DNA of 10,985 nt from Candidatus Thorarchaeota archaeon. GTDB taxonomy: Archaea; Asgardarchaeota; Thorarchaeia; Thorarchaeales; Thorarchaeaceae. This document shows, in pieces, positions 1 to 5,410 of the stretch. The first letter of the stretch is position 1, and every line of letters begins with the position of its first letter. The notes beneath the pieces are model-generated. The model had not been told where the DNA came from. It saw only the letters and a list, made by a program, of their open reading frames with translations, and searched no databases. A program made the position numbers and the translations under genes. The DNA is taken from the NCBI GenBank assembly GCA_016840385.1, contig JAEOSL010000114.1, forward strand, positions 1 to 10,985, in the 5' to 3' direction.

Positions 1-1
1 A

Positions 2-505
2 CTAGCTTTGTTTACCCTTCTTTCTACATTATCCACATTCTTCATGTGGAATTATGTGGGACGGGCCGTGCTGGTTCAAATAGCAGGAATTGTGCTAGTT
101 GCTGTGTTTGGTGAGAGTATTGTATCTTCACAGGGATACTATCAATATCCTAAGAAGCATGATAATGGCCCCTTCATTAGAAATGTTCCAATATGGATTC
201 CTTTTCTCTGGATTTTTACAATTCAAACGTCATTTCTTACAGGTTTAGTCTTTGGACTATCTGGCATCCAAGCCTGTGTACTATCTGGGTTAATCACTGT
301 CGCTTTCGATCTCATTTTCTTAGAACCATACTTCAGTCGACAGAAAGAACTCTGGATTTGGGATTCTGTCGAAGGTGGCTACTTCAAGTTTATACCTAAG
401 CAACTGGATATGTTTACGGCTCCACCTGGCAACTACATTACTTGGGTGATTTTTCCAATAATCATGAACTATGGTACCATTCTGGTATCCCTGATATTAC
501 AATAA
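2..505 (+). CDS. Multi-pass membrane protein, DUF422/carotenoid-biosynthesis (CruF-like), 5'-partial
   Basis: The reading frame is open from the left edge to TAA at 503-505, so the true start probably lies outside the window; an in-frame TTG sits at 8 and an ATG at 44. Numbering from the TTG codon, hydrophobic segments lie near residues 14-39, 60-82, 84-105 and 143-163, as expected for an integral membrane protein. Conserved-looking elements are a GPFIRNVPIWIPFLWI stretch (54-69), an acidic-Pro pair (EP, 106-107), a WIWD stretch (116-119) and an APPGNYITW segment (138-146). This order of E/D-P, W-x-W and a P-x-N-x-x-x-W block before the last helix resembles DUF422 proteins, which include the archaeal and bacterial C50 carotenoid hydratase CruF. 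That function is an inference from motif layout: many DUF422-like archaeal proteins have unknown substrates and no other carotenoid gene is visible here. The next gene is convergent. Confidence 0.6.
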   Translation, partial: LALFTLLSTLSTFFMWNYVGRAVLVQIAGIVLVAVFGESIVSSQGYYQYPKKHDNGPFIRNVPIWIPFLWIFTIQTSFLTGLVFGLSGIQACVLSGLITVAFDLIFLEPYFSRQKELWIWDSVEGGYFKFIPKQLDMFTAPPGNYITWVIFPIIMNYGTILVSLILQ

Positions 506-515
506 GGCAGAACGT

Positions 516-553
516 GAGAAGCACACAATTACTCTTGCTTCTCTCTTTTATTC
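516..553 (+). terminator. Hairpin plus T-rich tract between convergent genes
   Basis: A perfect 7-base inverted repeat, GAGAAGC at 516-522 and GCTTCTC at 537-543, has a 14-base loop and is followed by a T-rich run (544-553). It starts 11 bases after the stop codon of the membrane-protein gene. Its right arm lies inside the end of the convergent minus-strand gene. Termination is inferred from position and composition only. Confidence 0.4.
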
Positions 554-888
554 TTCCGCTTTGAATATGACTCGAAGGTTCTTCCTTGAGCGACAATTAC
601 ACAGGTCTTTCCACCTCCAGGTGTTATTGTGATGATTGCACTCTCTATCACATCAATCGGAATTCCTTCTAACTCTAGCACATCATGAAACCATCTTGAT
701 ATTGTGGTATAGTATTGTTCAACACTATCACCCTCCATATCTGGTGTCAAAGTTCCCGTCACTAGGTCCACTATTATTTCAAATGGAGGGTCATGGTACT
801 TGAATGGATCATCACCATATGGCTTGTGTGACCAAATCGATCCTCGTACAGCATTATTTGCAACTGAGTTTAGTCGAGTTAGTTTCAT
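529..888 (-). CDS. Conserved-looking hypothetical protein, 119 residues
   Basis: I do not recognise this family. The start at 888 is chosen because GAGAGG (895-900 on the minus strand) stands six bases before that ATG; in-frame ATGs at 894 and 909 are less well placed. The protein is soluble and shows a central region with alternating hydrophobic strands (PFEIIVDLVTGTLTP), then an amphipathic helix rich in aromatics (EQYYTTISRWFHDVLELEG). A strand (DVIESAIITITP) follows, then a glycine-rich turn (GGGK) and a highly charged Lys/Arg/Glu tail. No signal peptide, membrane segment or cysteine motif is visible. It lies 53 bases downstream of the PPOX gene on the same strand and may be co-transcribed with it, but an A/T-rich box upstream could also give it its own promoter. 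Confidence that it is a real gene is fair; function is unknown. Confidence 0.6.
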   Translation of the reverse strand: MKLTRLNSVANNAVRGSIWSHKPYGDDPFKYHDPPFEIIVDLVTGTLTPDMEGDSVEQYYTTISRWFHDVLELEGIPIDVIESAIITITPGGGKTCVIVAQGRTFESYSKRKNKREKQE

Positions 889-894
889 GATCAT

Positions 895-930
895 CCTCTC
901 TAATTGCAATCCAAATCTATCTTTTATTTT
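895..930 (-). promoter_or_regulatory. Candidate TATA box and ribosome binding site for the 119-residue gene
   Basis: On the minus strand an A/T-rich element, AAAATAAAAG (930-921), lies about 37 bases before the ATG at 888, with GAGAGG at 900-895. This would give a leader of about 10-12 bases. The spacing is tight, so an independent promoter is only a possibility. Confidence 0.3.
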
Positions 931-941
931 TTCTTAGAGTT

Positions 942-1379
942 TCACAATTCAATTGTATACTTCGATGGTGTTTCGTGATGATCGAAAAGTATCTGTTTCA
1001 GATCGAGTCTGATGAGAGTAAAGTTTGGATCCTCTGCTGATTCCCAATAGTTAGTGAACCAAGGAATTGCCGATGCAACATCCTTTCGTATATCTGGGTC
1101 TTCTACAATGATTGCATCTGCTGTTGCTCTCAGACATCCTGTTCTCTCTTTTCCTTGGACTGCGAGAGTAAATTCAGCATTAGAGTTCTTGCGAATCTGG
1201 TCTATCTTATCGTCACCAGTTCTAGTGACAATCCACAGCTTCTGATCAAACACCGTGAAAGCCACCATTCGTACGCGAGGTTGGTTTCCATCTGAGGTCG
1301 CAAGATGAAGCAATCCCCCTGCTTCGAAGTGGGGCCATACTTCGGATAGGGTCATTTTTTCTGGATATTCTTTTTTCAT
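942..1379 (-). CDS. Pyridoxamine 5'-phosphate oxidase (PPOX)-fold flavoprotein
   Basis: This 145-residue protein has the split-barrel PPOX layout: a first strand GGLLHLATSDGNQPRVRMVAF (around 21-41), a second AFTVFDQKLWIVTRTGDDK (40-58), then IDQIRKNSNAEFTLAV (59-74). This is the FMN- or F420-binding core of general-stress-protein-26-like members. The conserved Arg pair in QPRVRM (33-38) and TRTGDDK (52-58) fit the phosphate-binding positions of the family. Cofactor and substrate cannot be told from sequence. A longer start at 1439 forms an ATGA overlap with the upstream gene's stop but adds a 20-residue hydrophobic extension untypical of the family. The ATG at 1379 begins directly before the usual KMTLSEVWPHF region and has a TATTAT-like box 26 bases upstream, as for a leaderless gene. 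It lies downstream of the serine hydrolase and upstream of the 119-residue gene. Confidence 0.85.
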   Translation of the reverse strand: MKKEYPEKMTLSEVWPHFEAGGLLHLATSDGNQPRVRMVAFTVFDQKLWIVTRTGDDKIDQIRKNSNAEFTLAVQGKERTGCLRATADAIIVEDPDIRKDVASAIPWFTNYWESAEDPNFTLIRLDLKQILFDHHETPSKYTIEL

Positions 1380-1401
1380 AATGCAAAGGGAGCGAACAGG
1401 G

Positions 1402-1408
1402 ATAATAA
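1402..1408 (-). promoter_or_regulatory. Internal TATA box for leaderless PPOX start
   Basis: On the minus strand TTATTAT spans 1408-1402, centred 26 bases before the ATG at 1379. There is no Shine-Dalgarno sequence before that ATG. In archaea a TATA centre at about -26/-27 places transcription at or next to the first codon, so this predicts a leaderless internal transcript for the PPOX gene. Confidence 0.45.
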
Positions 1409-1435
1409 GGAAAGACATCCAAGCAAGTTCACTAT

Positions 1436-3178
1436 TCATTCAATTCGCTTTGCAGGGATAACTTGCATTGCGTCAATGTAAAGAAACTCTGATACAGGTC
1501 CTGAATCATCCTTTTTGAATTTCAAAGAAAATGAACCATCCTTTGCTGTAAACTTCATTCCCCTGACTGGCTCCATTTCTTTTGTATGCTGACCTGGTAT
1601 TTTCAATACTAACGAGTCCTCTCCCTTGAACTCGATCGCCACGGTCATTCCCATTATCTCATACTCACCAATCAAAGGCTTGAGAAATTCCTTTTCCCTC
1701 ATATGTTTATCCGGTAGATGAGTGAATGTAATAGGTGATGTCAGTTGTTCCAATTTTGATGAAAATTTTACAATTTCCCCACCATCATCTGCATGAAATG
1801 TTAGTAGACCCTTGATGTCAAAACGCTTGATGTCAAATTGAAATGTGTCATAGTGAAAGTGAGTCATGGGATAATCAACTGAGCCCATCTTGAAAATTAG
1901 ATCTTCATCCTTAAGATAGAACTCAACTTCTCCATAACCCGGATGTGAATATCGACCGACGTATTCACTGATTGAGCGGGAAGGTTTTGTTTTTGCAATA
2001 CGGATACCCTGTGACTTTTCACCTGATTGTTGAATGCTCTTGATAATCTCTGCATCGATTCTTAGGTATATCTCATTCCAGTCAACAGGTTCTATTCCTA
2101 GGAGTCTATCAAAAAGATGAAAGAATGCAACGCTTGATAGTACACAATCGCTTTTGTTAACAACAGCCATGACACCAACACCCTCATCAGGAATAAAGCC
2201 CATGAGGGATGTTGATCCATCAATGCCTCCACCATGTCTGACAAGACGATTACCTCTGAACATTATTCCTGCCCATCCAAGCGCATAGCTATCCATCCTG
2301 AACCATTTTTGATTTGGGACCCAGGCATCAAGTCCCATTGTCATTGAAGTGATGATTACAGAATCTTGAGTGCGTTGTAGATTATCTGCAGATACGAGCT
2401 GCTTCTTTCCCACCCTTCCCTTATTCAAGTGAAATCGCAGCCACTTTCCCATATCATCTATGCTTGAATTGATATCACCTGCACCAGCAGCATCATCATG
2501 CTCGATATAATCGCACTCAATGAATCCAGTTTTCTCATCTTTGAAGTCAACTTTGTAAGGAGTTGCATAATCTGGAGTCTGACGAAGGGATTGAATTGTA
2601 AGGTTTGAGTCTTTCATCTTTAATGGCTTGAAAATCCTCTTGACGATGAAGTCATTGTAGCTCATTCCTGATAGTTCCTCAATGATTACCGATGCTGCTA
2701 GATACATGAGGTTACAATACTGCATGTCAGTACGAATGTCCTTACTAAGATCGAGGTGAGGTAGCCGTTCAAGTATCTCGCGATATGAAAAGTCATCATT
2801 AACCCACACAAAGTCATGTCTTGGCAGTCCTGTTCTATGAGACAACATATCCACAATCGTTACTCTCTCTGTGGCAACAGGGTCCTTCATTTTGAACTGC
2901 GGAATGAACTCGCGGATTGGAGTGTCCCATTCAAGCTTCCCCTCATCTACAAGTAGTGCTATTGCAGTGCTAGTGAATGACTTTGTGCATGAGGCGATAG
3001 GGTGTGCTGTGTTTGGTGTCATCTCAAGCTCCTTGTCAACATCTCTGTAGCCAAATCCCTTGGAATAGACAATCTCATTGTTTCTTAGTGCAACTATTGC
3101 GAGACCCGGAGCATCGAATGCTTCCATTGAAGCTTCCAAGTGTTCATCCAGTCCTTCAAGTATATCATCTCCGCTCAT
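1436..3178 (-). CDS. Class C beta-lactamase/penicillin-binding-like serine hydrolase
   Basis: The 580-residue protein carries the three class C/PBP-like motifs in order: SxxK as SCTK (63-66) with the presumed nucleophile Ser63, YxN as YCN (154-156), and HGGG (315-318) replacing the KTG triad, as in many esterase or peptidase members of this family. The catalytic domain covers about residues 5-360. Two beta-rich C-terminal modules follow, one opening with EYVGRYSHPGYGEVEF (405-420, DUF3471-like) and one with LIGEYEIMGM (502-511). No signal peptide or lipobox is visible, so unlike most beta-lactamase-related proteins it should stay in the cytosol. Antibiotic hydrolysis is therefore unlikely; an esterase, amidase or D-aminopeptidase role fits better, but the substrate is unknown. 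The ATG at 3178 has GGTGG seven bases upstream. It heads a minus-strand group with the PPOX and 119-residue genes. Confidence 0.92.
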   Translation of the reverse strand: MSGDDILEGLDEHLEASMEAFDAPGLAIVALRNNEIVYSKGFGYRDVDKELEMTPNTAHPIASCTKSFTSTAIALLVDEGKLEWDTPIREFIPQFKMKDPVATERVTIVDMLSHRTGLPRHDFVWVNDDFSYREILERLPHLDLSKDIRTDMQYCNLMYLAASVIIEELSGMSYNDFIVKRIFKPLKMKDSNLTIQSLRQTPDYATPYKVDFKDEKTGFIECDYIEHDDAAGAGDINSSIDDMGKWLRFHLNKGRVGKKQLVSADNLQRTQDSVIITSMTMGLDAWVPNQKWFRMDSYALGWAGIMFRGNRLVRHGGGIDGSTSLMGFIPDEGVGVMAVVNKSDCVLSSVAFFHLFDRLLGIEPVDWNEIYLRIDAEIIKSIQQSGEKSQGIRIAKTKPSRSISEYVGRYSHPGYGEVEFYLKDEDLIFKMGSVDYPMTHFHYDTFQFDIKRFDIKGLLTFHADDGGEIVKFSSKLEQLTSPITFTHLPDKHMREKEFLKPLIGEYEIMGMTVAIEFKGEDSLVLKIPGQHTKEMEPVRGMKFTAKDGSFSLKFKKDDSGPVSEFLYIDAMQVIPAKRIE

Positions 3179-3185
3179 GTCATAA

Positions 3186-3225
3186 CCACCAACTAATGTT
3201 TCAAATATTCAAAAGAAATCTATGC
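3186..3225 (-). promoter_or_regulatory. Ribosome binding site and candidate TATA region of the serine hydrolase
   Basis: GGTGG on the minus strand (3190-3186) lies seven bases before the ATG at 3178 and decides that start. Two weak A/T boxes precede it: one around 3201-3210 (GAATATTTGA) and one around 3216-3224 (TGCATAGA). The latter has better spacing for a leadered transcript. Which one is used cannot be decided from sequence. Confidence 0.35.
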
Positions 3226-3232
3226 AAACAAC

Positions 3233-3277
3233 TAGCTAAAAAGTGATGTCTCTAATGTGACTAGTAGCTAAAAGTGA
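3233..3277. repeat. Direct repeat TAGCTAAAA(A)GTGA in divergent intergenic region
   Basis: Two near-identical copies lie 32 bases apart: 3233-3246 with five A's and 3265-3277 with four. Both sit between the divergent serine hydrolase and C_GCAxxG genes, and the second copy ends seven bases before the TATA element of the latter. Spacing of about three helical turns on one face suggests a paired regulator-binding site; this is an inference. Confidence 0.45.
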
Positions 3278-3283
3278 GTCGCC

Positions 3284-3290
3284 TATTTAA
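3284..3290 (+). promoter_or_regulatory. TATA box for the C_GCAxxG_C_C gene
   Basis: TATTTAA at 3284-3290 is centred 27 bases upstream of the ATG at 3314, which predicts a leaderless transcript. The only SD-like bases before that ATG are a weak GTGG (3302-3305). Confidence 0.5.
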
Positions 3291-3313
3291 CAGAGAAAAC
3301 CGTGGTTACAAGT

Positions 3314-3760
3314 ATGCCATCAACACTCTCACAGAAAGCAACCAAAATAATGGAAGACCAGAAAGGTTCCTGCTCACAAGCAGTTTTTGCCACCTACGGT
3401 GAACATCTGAGTTCAGGTGGAGTTGACTTCGAAACAGGTATGAAGATTGCTTCTGCATTCAGTGGTGGAATCGCTAGAACCGGAAGCATGTGCGGTGCTT
3501 TGACTGGTGCTCTAATGGCTCTCGGTCTGAAATTCAATGATGCTGAAAAGTACAATCAAATCAATGTAGTTGCGGTTAAGCTTCTGGATGAATTCGAATC
3601 AATCAATGAGTCAACAATCTGTAGACAGCTAATCAACCATGATTTGCTAACTGAAGAAGACCTGAAGCAGGCGTTCAAAACAGGTGCCTTCGATAACTGT
3701 ACAAAATATGTTGAAGACGTTACGAAGATTCTAGACAAGTTGATAGCTAGTGATCTCTGA
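3314..3760 (+). CDS. C_GCAxxG_C_C family redox protein
   Basis: This 148-residue protein matches the family built on four conserved cysteines. From the ATG these are C20 (in GSCSQAV), C60 (in GSMCGALTGALMALGL, the defining motif), C103 (in STICRQL) and C129 (in DNCTKYV). The ASAFSGGIARTG segment before the second cysteine is also characteristic. Family members are small, often metal- or cluster-associated proteins found beside oxidoreductases or transporters; their biochemical role is mostly unknown. There is no signal peptide or membrane segment. An upstream GTG at 3302 is in frame, but the ATG is preferred because the TATA box lies at leaderless distance from it. The gene stands alone between divergent and co-directional neighbours, followed by a pyrimidine-rich tract. 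Confidence 0.92.
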   Translation: MPSTLSQKATKIMEDQKGSCSQAVFATYGEHLSSGGVDFETGMKIASAFSGGIARTGSMCGALTGALMALGLKFNDAEKYNQINVVAVKLLDEFESINESTICRQLINHDLLTEEDLKQAFKTGAFDNCTKYVEDVTKILDKLIASDL

Positions 3761-3787
3761 ACCTAAGAGGATATTGTCCAAACATAT

Positions 3788-3803
3788 CCCTTCTTCTCTT
3801 TTC
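3788..3803 (+). terminator. Pyrimidine/T-rich tract after the C_GCAxxG gene
   Basis: A CCCTTCTTCTCTTTTC run begins 28 bases after the stop codon. T-rich tracts without a strong hairpin are common archaeal termination signals. It separates this gene from the symporter promoter downstream. Confidence 0.35.
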
Positions 3804-3840
3804 AAATAGTTCGGAATTACGATTCTAGGATTTAGACCAG

Positions 3841-3885
3841 ATTTATTATGATGTTGTGCCGTATTTCCCATTTTAGGGAATACCC
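3841..3885 (+). promoter_or_regulatory. TATA box, leader and overlapping small hairpins of the symporter gene
   Basis: TTTATTAT (about 3842-3848) is centred about 44 bases before the ATG at 3889, which implies transcription near 3871 and a leader of about 18 bases. AGGG (3875-3878) is the only SD-like sequence. Its GGG can pair either with TTCCC upstream (3865-3869 with GGGAA 3876-3880) or with CCC downstream (3883-3885). The stems are very short, so this is a weak regulatory candidate. Confidence 0.3.
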
Positions 3886-3888
3886 AAA

Positions 3889-5376
3889 ATGGACGGTGTA
3901 GAAGAAAATCTGAAGAACGAGGACCCCATCAATTTCGATGAACGTTTACCACTTAGATCGAAAATTGCTTTTGGTTTCTCTCAAGCCTCAATGAACCTTC
4001 TTGTTGGAATCGCTCTTAGGTCCGCAATCACGTTTTATTACAATGTGAAGCTGGGATTAAGCGAGGAATGGATTGCTCTTGCTTGGATTGTGTTTGCGGT
4101 CTGGAACTCTATTAACGATCCACTTTTTGGAATTTTACAGGAACGGGTAGATACAGACATAGGTAGGCGCATTCCAGTGCTACGCTATGGAGCACCATTC
4201 TACGCTCTTACATTCATCATCTGTTGGTTTCCATTCTTAGGCAGTACACAACTTGCCCTATTCTGGAACCTGCTACTTGCCCTCTTCCTCTTCGATACAA
4301 TGTTTACCATTATTGGGTTAGTACAAACAGCATTACCTGCCGAAATGTGTATTACCCAAAAAGCACGATCCAATCTAGGTCTCTATAATGTAGTTCTAGG
4401 AGCTTTTGGTGGATTGTTTGCAATGATTCTCCCCTTGATTTTACTGACGGATGAAACTACAACTGAACTCAACCCGCTCTTCAGACCTGTGATGGTGATA
4501 TTGGGGCTAATTGCAGGAATAATCATGTTCGTAGCAAGTTATGGACTGACTGAAAATGAGTATGCCAGAACAGAAGAAACTCTCGGTTTCTTGGATTCAA
4601 TAAAAGCAACTCTCAAGAACAAAGCGTTTCTAGCATTTGAAGGTTTGACATTCTTCAGAGAAATGGGTTTCACGATTGTCACAGGGTCCATGCTTTATTT
4701 CGTTCAATACGTGATAAGATTCCAAGGCTCCATGGCTTCGATCCCAATACTTGTCATTTTTGTTGTAATGCTGAGTTTTAGTTTTCTAGCAGATAAATTG
4801 GTGAAAAAGCGAGGTTTGAAGATAGTCTATCTTATTGGGAACTTAGTAACAAGTTTTGGTCTTGCACTACTCTTCCTTTCTGGTAGCTGGATTATTGCGG
4901 CGTTATTGAGTCTTATAATAGTTGGAGTGGGATTAGCACCCCTTCTATTGACTTGGAACCCGATATTTGCTGATGTGATGGATTATGATGAGCTGCTTAC
5001 TGGTAAGCGAAGAGAAACTACGTATGCAGGTGTGAACGCTCTATTTACGAAACCAGCGATTTCTATTGCGAATGCAATGTTCCTGTTAATCATTAGCAAT
5101 TTTGGTTTTGATAATACACTGAGTGTGCAACCAGAAACAGCAATCTTAGGAATAAAACTAGCATATGCACTGATGCCTAGTATTGCATTCCTAATCAGTG
5201 GATTCGTACTATGGAGATGGTATAACTTGGATGGAAAAGACTGGATTGCAAAGAAAGTCGAGTTAGGCAAGATACGTCTTGAAAAGGAAAAGGAGTATAT
5301 TGCACAGCTTCAGAGAGAAGGAAAGATTTCCAAGGTCTATCAAAAACTCTACAAAGATTCACAAGAAGAAACATAA
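3889..5376 (+). CDS. GPH/MelB-type MFS sugar:cation symporter
   Basis: This 495-residue membrane protein has about twelve hydrophobic segments and the signatures of the glycoside-pentoside-hexuronide family (MFS_2). The loop after the second helix reads NDPLFGILQERVDTDIGRRI (76-95), equivalent to the family's NDPxxGxxxDRTxxxxGRRRP. The region ADVMDYDELLTGKRRE (361-376) matches the other diagnostic loop. Family members import glycosides or sugars together with Na+ or H+. The substrate is not readable from sequence, but the GH38 mannosidase gene begins 34 bases downstream on the same strand, which points to an alpha-mannoside or manno-oligosaccharide. The C-terminus (about 449-495) is a charged cytosolic tail rich in Lys/Glu that probably forms a helix. 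The ATG at 3889 lies just before the acidic N-terminus and fits the family start. A TATA-like box lies about 44 bases upstream. Confidence 0.93.
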   Translation: MDGVEENLKNEDPINFDERLPLRSKIAFGFSQASMNLLVGIALRSAITFYYNVKLGLSEEWIALAWIVFAVWNSINDPLFGILQERVDTDIGRRIPVLRYGAPFYALTFIICWFPFLGSTQLALFWNLLLALFLFDTMFTIIGLVQTALPAEMCITQKARSNLGLYNVVLGAFGGLFAMILPLILLTDETTTELNPLFRPVMVILGLIAGIIMFVASYGLTENEYARTEETLGFLDSIKATLKNKAFLAFEGLTFFREMGFTIVTGSMLYFVQYVIRFQGSMASIPILVIFVVMLSFSFLADKLVKKRGLKIVYLIGNLVTSFGLALLFLSGSWIIAALLSLIIVGVGLAPLLLTWNPIFADVMDYDELLTGKRRETTYAGVNALFTKPAISIANAMFLLIISNFGFDNTLSVQPETAILGIKLAYALMPSIAFLISGFVLWRWYNLDGKDWIAKKVELGKIRLEKEKEYIAQLQREGKISKVYQKLYKDSQEET

Positions 5377-5395
5377 TGGATTATTGAAATGTAAC

Positions 5396-5404
5396 TTAGG
5401 AGTG
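5396..5404 (+). promoter_or_regulatory. Ribosome binding site deciding the GH38 start
   Basis: TTAGGAGTG contains AGGAG (5398-5402), eight bases before the ATG at 5411. It lies in the 34-base gap after the symporter stop codon. It rejects a start at 5279, which would overlap the symporter gene by about 100 bases. Confidence 0.7.
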
Positions 5405-5410
5405 ATTCGG

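Noticed and set aside
4983..5270. 95-codon open frame on the minus strand
   Set aside because: It is antisense to the last helices of the symporter; its hydrophobic translation mirrors the membrane-protein codons.
5279..5410. Upstream ATG that would extend the GH38 enzyme by 44 residues
   Set aside because: It lies inside the end of the symporter gene, has low-complexity basic sequence, and the GH38 hallmark begins right after the ATG at 5411, which has AGGAG at proper spacing.
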